12,122 nucleotides of DNA. It comes from Lachnoclostridium sp. UBA2905. Lineage in GTDB: Bacteria > Bacillota > Clostridia > Lachnospirales > Lachnospiraceae. The notes under the pieces are model-generated. The model was not told the DNA's origin. It made no database searches and worked only from the letters and a program-made list of their open reading frames with translations. A program made the translations under genes and the position numbers. The stretch is from contig DEDL01000009.1 in assembly GCA_002349525.1 (NCBI GenBank), forward strand, positions 32,366-44,487, read 5' to 3'. Positions within the stretch are counted from its first letter, which is position 1. Each line of letters begins with the position of its first letter. Positions 1-7,292 of the stretch are shown piece after piece.

Positions 1-31
1 TCATTGTATTAAATTCATTGTATAGATAAGA

Positions 32-1939
32 TTATTTTACAAGCTTAAATGCATTAAGTGCAAGATTGTAAAATCCAGGATTATACACTCCGTCAGAATG
101 TCCTGATGGATATTCTGTGTAAATGTGTGGGACACCACCATTTGTAAGAGCCTTTGAATATCTTGTTGGCTCATTATGTACAACTGAATCATATATTCCA
201 TGACCAATCTGAATGAATGTATTATTTACATATTCATCTGAAATCTTAAGAATATCCTCTGTGGCTCCCGGAATCGTAAGAAGTCCATCTTCACTCTTTC
301 CTACATCCGCATTAGTATATGGAAGAAGTCCAAATGCCGGGCAGTAACCTGCAACATATCCAAAATACTCAGGCTTTGAAAGTCCGATGTAAAGAGCTTC
401 TCTTCCTCCCATTGACCATCCACATATAGCTGTATTCTCTCTTCCTGTCTTAACAGAGAATTTCTTCGACATTGCAGGCATAAGATTATTGATAAGATCT
501 TCTCTGAAATCATCATAATGCTTATAGTTTTCATTGGAATGAGTATCCTTTTCAGGTTCGTCAGAAACTCTTATTCCAGGGAATACAATAATCATATCAA
601 CAGCTTTGCCTTCTGCACGAAGATTACCATAAATCTTTGCAATTGAACTGTTATCAATACTTGTACCAAACATTTCTTTTGCGCAACCGATTCCATGCAT
701 CATATATACAACAGGATATTTCTTGCTTGTATCATAGTTAGGTGGAAGAACAACATTAGCAGTTCTGTTTGACTTTGTAATATCTGAATAATACGAGATA
801 TTAGTAAATGAACCGTATTCTACATTATCCTTCTTCTTGTCGTAATCTGAAGGTGGATTCATAATTGTTGCCATATCAGCAATATTAGCAGCCTCAGTCT
901 GTGGCTTATCCTTAAGAAACTTAATTGACTTAATCTTCATACTCTTAGAATTGCCTCCCCAGTCAATATTAACAAATTTGGCTGCAGTAATATAATTACC
1001 TGAAAATTCACCATTAATTTCAAAAAGGAAAGTTTTATATGTAGGACTACTCATCTGTCCCATTGAATGCTGTCCTGCAGCAGTCTGTCCTGTTCCATCT
1101 GTAAACCTGTTATCAAAAAGATATACATCAACAAAATCACTTGTACATTCAATCTGCATATACTTACAGTTTTTAGAAGTGTCAGGATTCTTAACTATCA
1201 ATGCTTTAAATGCTGGAAGAGTAATATTACATACAGAATCTCCACTCACATTTATAACAACATCATCACCCTCTGCTGTAACTATGCTCTTGTCGGTAAA
1301 ATCTGAAGCAGCAACTCCGCCAGGTGCCTTTGTAGGTGTTGGCGCCTTTGTTGGCGCAACTGTAGGCTTTGAAGTTGCAGTTGCCTCGCCATTATACTGA
1401 GAGTTACTAAATACTACTGATACTATAGTAACCTTAGCTGGTGTTGCCTGAAGTTTACTGTTATCAGTATTGTTAAACAAGAGACATTTATTAACATACC
1501 ATGTTTTGGTATCTGTTGAAGTATTGATTGAAGTAGTATATGTTCCTTCAGTGCTGTCCTTAAATATTCCATTCCATCCTGTAACAGTCTCACTGTCTTT
1601 AGCATCTCCACTTCTCCATAAACCACATCCAAATCCGTCACCAACATTAGCTGACTTCTCATATGTTATTGTAACAGTATCAAAGTTATTCTCTTCTACA
1701 CTGTCAGGTACAACAAATGCAACACCGGCATACTGTCCGGAAACCTCAATGTTAACCTTATTGCCATCTAAAGTAAATGATGCGTTTCCCTGTGTCTTTA
1801 CAGTAGCATTATTGAACTCAAGTCTGTATGGAGCACTAAAATGATCTAACATTTCTGGTGGTCTTGTAGGTGCCTGTGTCTCCTTTGGAGCCTGTGTTTT
1901 TACAGGTGCCTCTGTCTCCTTTGGAGCCTGTGTTTTCAC
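32..1939 (-). CDS. Esterase fragment: two beta-rich modules plus CE1/esterase D-type domain
   Basis: This is the long intact 3' part of the broken gene, numbered here from a GTG at 1939 that is only a formal start. It has no signal peptide and no ribosome binding site, so it is probably not made on its own. Residues 1-30 are repeat linker. Residues 35-178 form a beta-rich module, 184-208 a second Pro/Thr/Lys linker, and 209-343 another beta-rich module; both look like carbohydrate-binding jelly-roll domains, but I cannot assign a family. Residues about 371-635 are an alpha/beta-hydrolase of the esterase D/CE1 type: HGIG at 415-418 (oxyanion region), nucleophile Ser509 in GWSMGG, His614 in GHSDG, and Asp584 in GIYD as a candidate acid. 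CE1 enzymes remove feruloyl or acetyl groups from xylan, which fits the nearby xylanase. The catalytic triad looks intact, so decay must be recent. Confidence 0.75.
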   Translation of the reverse strand: MKTQAPKETEAPVKTQAPKETQAPTRPPEMLDHFSAPYRLEFNNATVKTQGNASFTLDGNKVNIEVSGQYAGVAFVVPDSVEENNFDTVTITYEKSANVGDGFGCGLWRSGDAKDSETVTGWNGIFKDSTEGTYTTSINTSTDTKTWYVNKCLLFNNTDNSKLQATPAKVTIVSVVFSNSQYNGEATATSKPTVAPTKAPTPTKAPGGVAASDFTDKSIVTAEGDDVVINVSGDSVCNITLPAFKALIVKNPDTSKNCKYMQIECTSDFVDVYLFDNRFTDGTGQTAAGQHSMGQMSSPTYKTFLFEINGEFSGNYITAAKFVNIDWGGNSKSMKIKSIKFLKDKPQTEAANIADMATIMNPPSDYDKKKDNVEYGSFTNISYYSDITKSNRTANVVLPPNYDTSKKYPVVYMMHGIGCAKEMFGTSIDNSSIAKIYGNLRAEGKAVDMIIVFPGIRVSDEPEKDTHSNENYKHYDDFREDLINNLMPAMSKKFSVKTGRENTAICGWSMGGREALYIGLSKPEYFGYVAGYCPAFGLLPYTNADVGKSEDGLLTIPGATEDILKISDEYVNNTFIQIGHGIYDSVVHNEPTRYSKALTNGGVPHIYTEYPSGHSDGVYNPGFYNLALNAFKLVK

Positions 1940-2030
1940 TGGTGCTTCTGTCTATGTCGGAGCCTGTGTTTTCACTGGTGCCTCTGTCTCCTTTGGAGCC
2001 TGTGTTTTCGCAGGTGCTTCTGTCTGTGTT
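1887..2030 (-). repeat. Four exact-period 36-bp tandem repeats coding a Thr/Pro/Lys linker
   Basis: Each unit starts with ggagcctgtgttttc or a close variant on the plus strand (1887, 1923, 1959, 1995) and codes 12 residues of the KTQAPKETEAPV type. Units 1 and 3 end in gtctccttt, while units 2 and 4 end in gtctatgtc or gtctgtgtt, so there is a 72-bp higher-order repeat. Unit 2 carries the TAG at 1952-1954 where unit 4 has CAG. Six-residue variants (VKTDAP, VKTEAP) continue on the upstream coding side to about 2110. Confidence 0.85.
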
Positions 2031-2168
2031 GGCTCATCTGTCTTTACAGGCGCTTCCGTCTTAACAGGCGCATCTGTCTTCACTGGCACATCTGTCTTTA
2101 CTGGTGCATTAGGTGATGGAACTGCACTGTTTACAGCTGGTACCTTAGTATATATCGACACATCTACA

Positions 2169-2486
2169 TTAACCTTGGCAAGCTATAACCTTTACCTTAC
2201 ATTTTAACTTTAATTTCTTGCCATATGCTGTAATTACTGCCTTTCCAGGTTTAACAGCCTTAACTATACCCTTCTTTGAAACCTTAGCAATTTTCTTTTT
2301 ACTTGATTTCCATTTTACTTTACCAGTATACTTCTTAACCTTAAGCTTGTATGATTTTCCCTTTTCAAGAGTAATATTTTTCTTGTTAAGCTTCGCACCT
2401 GATTTTGCAAATGCACTGCCTGCAAGATTAATACTACATACAACCATTGATACACACAGCATACCTGCTAAAAAACGTTTTCTCAT
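2169..2486 (-). CDS. Signal peptide plus Big_2 Ig-like domain (5' fragment of the broken esterase gene)
   Basis: 105 residues. The start MRKRF is followed by a hydrophobic core and a likely signal peptidase I site after SAFA (residue 27). The mature part is Lys-rich and matches the bacterial Ig-like group 2 pattern: LNKKNITLEKGKSYKL, then WKSSKKKIAKVSKKGIVKAVKPGKAVITA. Such domains are common N- or C-terminal spacers in secreted clostridial proteins. The frame ends at TAA 2171-2169 shortly after KVKVIA, exactly where the other frame would continue into the linker. As it stands the cell could secrete only this small Lys-rich domain. The AAAGGAG ribosome binding site lies about 7 nt before the ATG. 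Confidence 0.7.
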   Translation of the reverse strand: MRKRFLAGMLCVSMVVCSINLAGSAFAKSGAKLNKKNITLEKGKSYKLKVKKYTGKVKWKSSKKKIAKVSKKGIVKAVKPGKAVITAYGKKLKLKCKVKVIACQG

Positions 2487-2507
2487 AAACTCTCTCCTTT
2501 GTTAAAA

Positions 2508-2519
2508 ATACAATTTATA
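2508..2519 (-). promoter_or_regulatory. ATACAATTTATA motif upstream of the esterase gene
   Basis: On the coding strand this reads TATAAATTGTAT, ending about 21 nt before the ATG at 2486. TATAAA could serve as a -10 element, but I see no good -35 element 16-18 bp upstream. The same 12 bases occur at 9548-9559 upstream of the xylanase, so it may instead be a shared operator. Confidence 0.35.
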
Positions 2520-2555
2520 TGATTATTGCTTTTCTTTTTCCTGCTAATAATATAC

Positions 2556-2578
2556 GAACCAGTTTATAAAACTGGTTC
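2556..2578 (-). terminator. Hairpin at the end of the prpC-pknB-rsgA-rpe operon
   Basis: A perfect 10-bp inverted repeat (GAACCAGTTT with AAACTGGTTC) has a 3-nt loop and lies 20 nt beyond the rpe stop. On the minus strand it is followed by CGTATATTATTAG, a weak T-tract, so termination may be partial. It separates rpe from the esterase gene. Confidence 0.6.
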
Positions 2579-2597
2579 AGCTGGCTTTAATACAGTT

Positions 2598-3266
2598 TCA
2601 GCTATTCTCTTCAAAAATCTTCTTAAAGCCTTCCATATTTTCTTTAAAATCACCCTTGAATACGCCAGTTCCTGCAACTAGTACATTAACCCCTGCTTCA
2701 ACAACCCTTTTTGCATTGGCAAGTTTAATTCCACCATCCATCTCTATATCGACATCAAGTCCATTATCATTAATATACTTTCTAAGTGCAACAGCCTTAT
2801 CAAGAATTCTCTCAATAAATTTTTGTCCGCCATAGCCCGGATAAACACTCATAAGTAAAACCATGTTCACCCTGTCAAGATATGGTATAACAACATCAAT
2901 ATCAGTATCAGGACTAAGACTGATTGCCGGCTTACAGCCCATCTTTATAATCCTGTCAATAGTTGCATCAATATCAGCACAAGCCTCTGCATGTATAGTG
3001 ATTCCATCTGCTCCGGCTTCTGCAAAATTCTCTATGTATCTCATTGGCTCCTGAATCATCAGATGTACATCAAAAAACATATCTGTACATTTTCTGACTG
3101 ACCTGATAACAGGAAGTCCTATAGAAATATTTGGAACAAATAAGCCATCCATAACATCTATATGGACATAATCTGCTCCCTCATTTTCAATTCTGCTAAT
3201 CTCATTCCCCAAACACGAAAAATCGGCTGCAAGTAATGATGGTGCAAGTTTATATTGCAATTTCAT
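2598..3266 (-). CDS. rpe: Ribulose-phosphate 3-epimerase
   Basis: 222 residues, the full family length. The enzyme interconverts ribulose 5-phosphate and xylulose 5-phosphate in the cytosolic pentose phosphate pathway. Visible signatures of the (beta/alpha)8 fold are APSLLAADF with Ser10, HIDVMDG with His35 and Asp37, DVHLMI with His68, SVYPGYGGQ at 140-148 (phosphate loop) and MDGGI with Asp177. These are the usual metal-binding and acid/base positions. The position before PG in the phosphate loop is Tyr where Asn or Glu is common, a mild variation. The ATG follows rsgA by only 13 nt and has AAGGAG upstream, so it is the last gene of the operon. In this organism it would also handle pentoses released from xylan. 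That link is inference. Confidence 0.96.
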   Translation of the reverse strand: MKLQYKLAPSLLAADFSCLGNEISRIENEGADYVHIDVMDGLFVPNISIGLPVIRSVRKCTDMFFDVHLMIQEPMRYIENFAEAGADGITIHAEACADIDATIDRIIKMGCKPAISLSPDTDIDVVIPYLDRVNMVLLMSVYPGYGGQKFIERILDKAVALRKYINDNGLDVDIEMDGGIKLANAKRVVEAGVNVLVAGTGVFKGDFKENMEGFKKIFEENS

Positions 3267-3279
3267 CTATGCTTTCTCC

Positions 3280-4173
3280 TTACCACTTTTTCTGTGACTG
3301 TAATTCATCAAGCATCAAAAGATAACTCTCATAACGCTCTTTTGACAGCTCACCATTAGAAACTTTCTCCTTAATAACACACTGCGGTTCACTCTTGTGA
3401 ATGCATCCGTTAAATCTACATTCCCCTTCATATTTGTAATACTCTGGAAAATACATTTTCAAATCTCTCTCTTCCATATCAGGAAGACGAAGATTGGAAA
3501 ATCCCGGTGTGTCCATCAGGTAACTGCTTTCGTTAATGCAAAAAATCTCTGAATGCCTGGTAGTATGTTTTCCTCTGCCAAGCTTTTTACTGATCTCTCC
3601 AGTCTGAACTCCTGCATCAGGATATATCAGATTCATTACCGAGGACTTACCAACTCCAGAAGGACCTGCAAGAACAGTTGTCCTGTTCTTAAGAAAAGCC
3701 TTAAGAACATCAAGTCCGTCACCGGTTTTTGTACTCATTGTAATAACATTGTAACCACCCTGAACATATATATCAGTATATCTTTTAATGCATTCTTCAG
3801 AAGCGATATCTGTTTTGTTAAAACATATTGTAACGGGAACCTGCGCCTCTTCCATTCTGACAAGGAAATAATCCAGCAAATGAAGATTCGGCTCCGGATT
3901 TTTTACTGCAAATACAACCAAAGCCTGATCTACATTGGCAACTGCCGGACGGATAAGCGAATTCTCTCTCTCAAGAAGCTTAATAATATTGCCTGTTTTA
4001 CTGTCGTCATCAAGAATTTCAAGTATTACCTTATCCCCAACAAGAGGTTTTTTCTTATCATTTCTAAAAACGCCTTTTGCTTTGCATTCATAAACTCCCT
4101 TATCAGGAACATGAACATAATAGAAACCGGCAATTCCCTTAATTATTTTTCCTTCTAAATTCTTACTCTCCAT
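3280..4173 (-). CDS. rsgA: Ribosome small-subunit-dependent GTPase A
   Basis: 297 residues, normal length. RsgA is a circularly permuted GTPase that checks late 30S subunit maturation. An N-terminal OB-fold (about 1-70) is followed by permuted G motifs: NKTD (G4) at 119-122, GPSGVGKSS (P-loop) at 170-178, the GRGKHTT segment (G2) at 199-205 and DTPG (G3) at 221-224. The C-terminal zinc site is Cys252, Cys257, His259 and Cys265. The ATG overlaps the kinase stop codon as TAATG and has no Shine-Dalgarno of its own, so translation is probably coupled to pknB. The order phosphatase, kinase, RsgA, Rpe is a conserved Firmicutes arrangement, and RsgA is a known phosphorylation target of PASTA kinases in some species. 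Confidence 0.96.
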   Translation of the reverse strand: MESKNLEGKIIKGIAGFYYVHVPDKGVYECKAKGVFRNDKKKPLVGDKVILEILDDDSKTGNIIKLLERENSLIRPAVANVDQALVVFAVKNPEPNLHLLDYFLVRMEEAQVPVTICFNKTDIASEECIKRYTDIYVQGGYNVITMSTKTGDGLDVLKAFLKNRTTVLAGPSGVGKSSVMNLIYPDAGVQTGEISKKLGRGKHTTRHSEIFCINESSYLMDTPGFSNLRLPDMEERDLKMYFPEYYKYEGECRFNGCIHKSEPQCVIKEKVSNGELSKERYESYLLMLDELQSQKKW

Positions 4174-6242
4174 TACTGTGACACTTTCGAAAAACTAATG
4201 TTGTAGGCATTGTATCTTGCTCCATTTACATACATTACAATCTCGCCTTCCGATTCGCTCCATCCCTGTGCTTCAACATAAAGAGGGAAGCTGTAATAAT
4301 TCATTGATTCCTCAGTAATAACCTTAGTCTGTCCATCCTGGGTAAGAACAATCTTAATAACACCATTCTGTGCTTCATCCTGGAAAGGATTATCAGAAAT
4401 TGTGACATTACCCATATAAATATAAGTCACCTGAGGTCCAAGGCTTAATGTAATATCAACTGTTGTACCTGTTTCAACTTCACTTCCGCCTGCCTGGCTC
4501 TGTGAAACAACAAGATTCTTCTCAACTGTATCTGAATAATTGGTTGTAACATTACCAAGCTTAAGACCTACCTTTTCAAGAGCCTTCTTGGCATCCTTCT
4601 TAGTAAGATTACTAAGCTTAGGCACTTTAACATATTTTGTAGCCTTACCCTTACTAAGCACAACAACAACTGTTGAACCATCTTCTGCTTCAGAATTCTT
4701 CTCAGGAATTGTTCTTATAACCTTTTCAATCTCAACAGTATCACTGTTTTCATAAGTTGTAGATGTCTTGAAGTTCTTATCTGCCAAAAGCTTCTTAGCT
4801 TCATCAATTGTCTGACCGTAAACGTCAGGCACCTCAGTTTTAGCCTTACCACTACTTACAAATACCTTAACAGTATCACCCTCGCTTATAGTACTTCCAG
4901 CCTGTGGTTCTGTTGATATTACTCTTCCTTCATCAATTTCACTTGACTCAATTTCTTCTGTTTCGATATTAAGATCCATATCAAGATCATTCAGATAAGA
5001 TATAGCCTGGTTCTTATCCATATCCTTAAGATCATCAATCTGTATGCTTGTCTTGTCCTCTTCATTATTCCCAGGGCTTGCAGTCATCTCAACACCTGTA
5101 GTAGGAGCCGCTGTTTCAGTTACATCATCTTCCTTGCTGCCTCCCGGTAAAAAGATCTTAATAACGATAAATATAACGATAAGAGCCAATATAACTCCGG
5201 CTGCAATACTTCCAATGACCACAGCCTTCTCTAACTTAGGATCAATATCTGAACCATCTTCTCCGTCATCCTCTTCAATATCTGATATATCAATATCATC
5301 CTCCGGATCAGGAGTCGGAACAACTACTGCCTTTCTTGTTCTTATCTGTCTCACATCATCATCTGAAATATGAATAGTTGCTGAATCATCAACAAGCGGT
5401 GCAATCTTAACAAAATCTCCATCCGGATCAGTAACAGCCTTCTTAAGATCTTCAATAAGTGCTGAAACAGTAAGATATCTAAGCTCCGGCTTCTTCTGCA
5501 TACACTTGGAAACTATCATCTCAATACTCTTTGGAATATCTGGATCTATAGCAGTAAGTGGAACTGCCTCTTCCTGGATATGGGCAAGTGCTACTGCAAC
5601 AGTGCTCTCTCCTGTAAATGGTACCTTTCCGCTAAGCATCTCATACATGGTGATACCAAGTGAATATATATCACTCTTCTCATCACTAAATCCTCCCCTT
5701 GCCTGTTCAGGAGAAATGTAATGAACAGAACCCATGGCATTAGAGGTGATAGTATTGGAGCTTGCAGCCTTGGCAATTCCAAAATCAGTCACCTTAACAT
5801 TACCATCCTTGGAAATGATGATGTTCTGGGGTTTGATATCCCTGTGAATAATATGATGGTCATGAGCAACCTCAAGACCCTGGGCAATCTGGATTGAGAT
5901 TCCAATTGCTTCTCTTATATCAAGTCTGCCCTTTCTCTCAATATACTTCTTAAGAGTAATACCCTCAACAAGCTCCATAACAATATAATAAAGTCCGTCT
6001 TCTTCTCCAACATCATAAACTCCTACAATGTTAGAATGAGAAAGGCCTGCTACAGACTGTGCTTCCGCACGGAACTTTGTAACAAACTTTGTATCTGTAC
6101 TGAATTCCTGTTTTAAAACCTTAACTGCAACATAACGGTTCAGTCTATGATCCTTAGCCTTGTAAACATCAGCCATACCGCCTGTTCCAACTTTTTCAAT
6201 TATCTCATATCTGTCGCATATAAGCATTCCGATTTTAACCAT
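4173..6242 (-). CDS. pknB: PASTA-domain Ser/Thr protein kinase
   Basis: 689 residues from the ATG at 6242 (MVKIGML), which has AGAGGTG upstream and lies 20 nt after the prpC stop. A start at 6272 would overlap prpC and is less likely. The cytosolic kinase domain (about 1-265) shows GTGGMADVYKA, Lys41 in AVKVLK, HRDIKPQN with Asp135, DFG with Asp153, activation-loop Thr164 and Thr166, and SPEQ. A very acidic juxtamembrane stretch (about 311-335) leads to one membrane helix (341-365). Outside the cell come three PASTA repeats (about 397-466, 467-533, 537-603), which sense peptidoglycan fragments in this family. An extra beta-rich C-terminal tail (604-689) is not PASTA-like. The kinase would control cell-wall and growth functions and is opposed by the adjacent phosphatase. 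Confidence 0.95.
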   Translation of the reverse strand: MVKIGMLICDRYEIIEKVGTGGMADVYKAKDHRLNRYVAVKVLKQEFSTDTKFVTKFRAEAQSVAGLSHSNIVGVYDVGEEDGLYYIVMELVEGITLKKYIERKGRLDIREAIGISIQIAQGLEVAHDHHIIHRDIKPQNIIISKDGNVKVTDFGIAKAASSNTITSNAMGSVHYISPEQARGGFSDEKSDIYSLGITMYEMLSGKVPFTGESTVAVALAHIQEEAVPLTAIDPDIPKSIEMIVSKCMQKKPELRYLTVSALIEDLKKAVTDPDGDFVKIAPLVDDSATIHISDDDVRQIRTRKAVVVPTPDPEDDIDISDIEEDDGEDGSDIDPKLEKAVVIGSIAAGVILALIVIFIVIKIFLPGGSKEDDVTETAAPTTGVEMTASPGNNEEDKTSIQIDDLKDMDKNQAISYLNDLDMDLNIETEEIESSEIDEGRVISTEPQAGSTISEGDTVKVFVSSGKAKTEVPDVYGQTIDEAKKLLADKNFKTSTTYENSDTVEIEKVIRTIPEKNSEAEDGSTVVVVLSKGKATKYVKVPKLSNLTKKDAKKALEKVGLKLGNVTTNYSDTVEKNLVVSQSQAGGSEVETGTTVDITLSLGPQVTYIYMGNVTISDNPFQDEAQNGVIKIVLTQDGQTKVITEESMNYYSFPLYVEAQGWSESEGEIVMYVNGARYNAYNISFSKVSQ

Positions 6243-6262
6243 TATTTCACCTCTAACTAATT

Positions 6263-6985
6263 CTATAAGCACGCAAGCAATACAGTTATATTATCTTTTC
6301 CACCAGCGTCATTGGCTCTTGCAAGAAGTTCTTCTCCTGCATCTGCCATGTTAGTTCTGTTATTCTTAATTATGTATTCTATATCAATATCATCAACCAT
6401 ATTGGTCAGACCATCTGAACACATAAGGATAATATCATCTTCCTTAAGCTCTACCTCAAATGTATCCGCCATCACCGTTTCACCTATGCCAAGCGCCCTT
6501 GTAATAATATTCTTATTAGGATGCTCCTTTACATTCTCTTTTGATAATTCCCCCGACTTGACCATCTCTTCTACAAGTGAATGGTCCTCTGTAATCTGTT
6601 CAAGACTGTCTCTTAAAAGATATAATCGTGAGTCTCCCACATTAGCAACATACAACTTATTATCCTGTATCGTTGCAATAACAAGTGTAGTACCCATACC
6701 TTCAAACTCCGGTTTCGCAGCTGCTTCACTTCTGACACGGTCATGTGCAAAAGCCACTGCCTCATTAAGTATGCTTACCGGAGTATCCAGTTCACTATTG
6801 CTAATAGATTCACGAACAGACCCTACACATAGTCTTGAAGCTGTATCTCCTGCATTATGACCACCCATTCCATCAGCCACAACAAAAAGATTGGACAACT
6901 TACCAACCGGTTCCTCAGAGCAGAATACATAATCCTGATTCACTGTTCTTTTTTGTCCTATGTCTGTTACTGCAAATGATTTCAT
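6263..6985 (-). CDS. prpC: PP2C-family Ser/Thr protein phosphatase
   Basis: 240 residues, full length for the bacterial PrpC/Stp type. It dephosphorylates targets of the partner PASTA kinase in the cytosol. PP2C motifs appear in order: VTDIGQKRTVNQD with Asp18, VVADGMGGHN with Asp38 and Gly39, GMGTT, VGDSR with Asp118, EDHSLV, ITRALG, CSDGL with Asp191 and DNIT with Asp231. These supply the metal-binding aspartates. There is no membrane segment. It is the first gene of the operon; its own Shine-Dalgarno is weak (CAGAGAG close to the ATG, AAAGGGAG too far at about 16 nt). The upstream gene often found here in Firmicutes, rlmN, is absent; instead the xylanase lies upstream. Confidence 0.95.
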   Translation of the reverse strand: MKSFAVTDIGQKRTVNQDYVFCSEEPVGKLSNLFVVADGMGGHNAGDTASRLCVGSVRESISNSELDTPVSILNEAVAFAHDRVRSEAAAKPEFEGMGTTLVIATIQDNKLYVANVGDSRLYLLRDSLEQITEDHSLVEEMVKSGELSKENVKEHPNKNIITRALGIGETVMADTFEVELKEDDIILMCSDGLTNMVDDIDIEYIIKNNRTNMADAGEELLARANDAGGKDNITVLLACL

Positions 6986-7021
6986 ACGCTCTCTGGTTAT
7001 ACTCCCTTTCTGGTTTATGAT

Positions 7022-7076
7022 TGAAATATTATGCCATAGCCTTCAACCATATACCTTCTGCATTGTGAATATTTCA
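7022..7076 (-). promoter_or_regulatory. Inverted repeat in the prpC 5' leader
   Basis: TGAAATATT and AATATTTCA are exact complements 37 nt apart. Inner ATGC/GCAT pairs add four more base pairs beyond a 4-nt bulge (TGTG), leaving a loop of about 25 nt. On the coding strand the 5' arm starts almost at the transcript start predicted from the promoter just upstream, so the mRNA may begin with a stem-loop. The function is unknown; mRNA stabilisation or control of prpC translation are possibilities. Confidence 0.4.
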
Positions 7077-7083
7077 TCAGTAC

Positions 7084-7112
7084 ATTTTATCACAATATAC
7101 TATACTGTGCAA
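7084..7112 (-). promoter_or_regulatory. Extended -10 promoter of the prpC-pknB-rsgA-rpe operon
   Basis: On the coding strand: TTGCAC (weak -35), a 17-bp spacer, then TGA directly before TAAAAT, an extended -10 element. The predicted transcript starts near 7077, about 90 nt before the prpC ATG. It abuts the xylanase terminator, so the operon appears to be transcribed on its own. Confidence 0.55.
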
Positions 7113-7115
7113 CAC

Positions 7116-7153
7116 AAAAAGAAATAAGGGGCAGCCCCATACACTGCCCCTTA
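7116..7153 (-). terminator. Rho-independent terminator of the xylanase gene
   Basis: A 10-bp GC-rich stem (TAAGGGGCAG with CTGCCCCTTA) has a 9-nt loop and is followed on the minus strand by TTTCTTTTTG. It lies about 140 nt beyond the xylanase stop. Confidence 0.85.
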
Positions 7154-7292
7154 CTCCTTATATCATTATCTTTTTATAAGACAAATCACATTATTTATCT
7201 CAGTCGAGAAGACTATGTAAGCTTACGCTGACCAAAATCACGCACGAAGTCTCACGTGCCTTCGACCCAAATATCTGCTGCAGATTTCTAAT
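7154..7292 (-). other. 3' untranslated stretch between xylanase stop and terminator
   Basis: No gene is visible. The stretch has a 10-bp palindrome GTAAGCTTAC (7217-7226). It also has two short stems whose arms overlap: GCACG/CGTGC at 7242-7246 and 7255-7259, and CGAAG/CTTCG at 7245-7249 and 7260-7264. The two stems cannot form together. This may be meaningless or a small structured tail. Confidence 0.3.

Larger units (their letters stand above)
32..2486 (-). pseudogene. Secreted multimodular CE1-like esterase gene, broken by a frameshift and an amber stop
   Basis: Read as one unit, this stretch encodes signal peptide, Big_2 Ig-like domain, Thr/Pro/Lys repeat linker, two beta-rich modules and a C-terminal esterase, a normal layout for a secreted plant-wall esterase. 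Three open stretches cover it (2486-2169, 2161-1952, then 1951-32). The first is in another frame from the other two. Skipping one base near 2180 (coding GCTTGCC) joins KVKVIA to AKVNVDV smoothly and gives 818 codons including the stop. The two downstream stretches share a frame and are separated only by TAG at 1954-1952. The parallel repeat unit has CAG there, so a single C-to-T change explains it. The start at 2486 has an ideal AAAGGAG upstream. No slippery heptamer is visible at the frame change, so programmed frameshifting is unlikely. A pseudogene is the simplest reading; sequence error at two sites is the alternative. Confidence 0.8.

Noticed and set aside
1..31. Two ATACAATGA copies (coding strand) after the esterase stop as a regulatory repeat
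   Set aside because: Only two 9-nt AT-rich copies at the window edge, with no hairpin and too little sequence to judge.
1861..2110. Linker repeats as a CRISPR array
   Set aside because: The repeats are head-to-tail with no unique spacers and code a Thr/Pro/Lys linker in frame.
2169..2190. Programmed ribosomal frameshift in the esterase gene
   Set aside because: There is no slippery heptamer and no clear downstream structure. A +1 shift at GGT TAA cannot be excluded, but a simple mutation is more likely.
3553..4158. 201-codon open frame on the plus strand
   Set aside because: It is antisense to rsgA, has no ribosome binding site and no recognisable domain.
6312..6860. 182-codon open frame on the plus strand
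   Set aside because: It lies wholly antisense to prpC, whose PP2C motifs are complete, and its Ser/Leu-rich composition is that expected from the complement of the real gene.
7068..7148. Short frame after AAGGAG within the xylanase terminator (ATGGGGCTGCCCC)
   Set aside because: The apparent ribosome binding site and ATG fall in the terminator stem. The frame is only 16 codons and shows no coding character.
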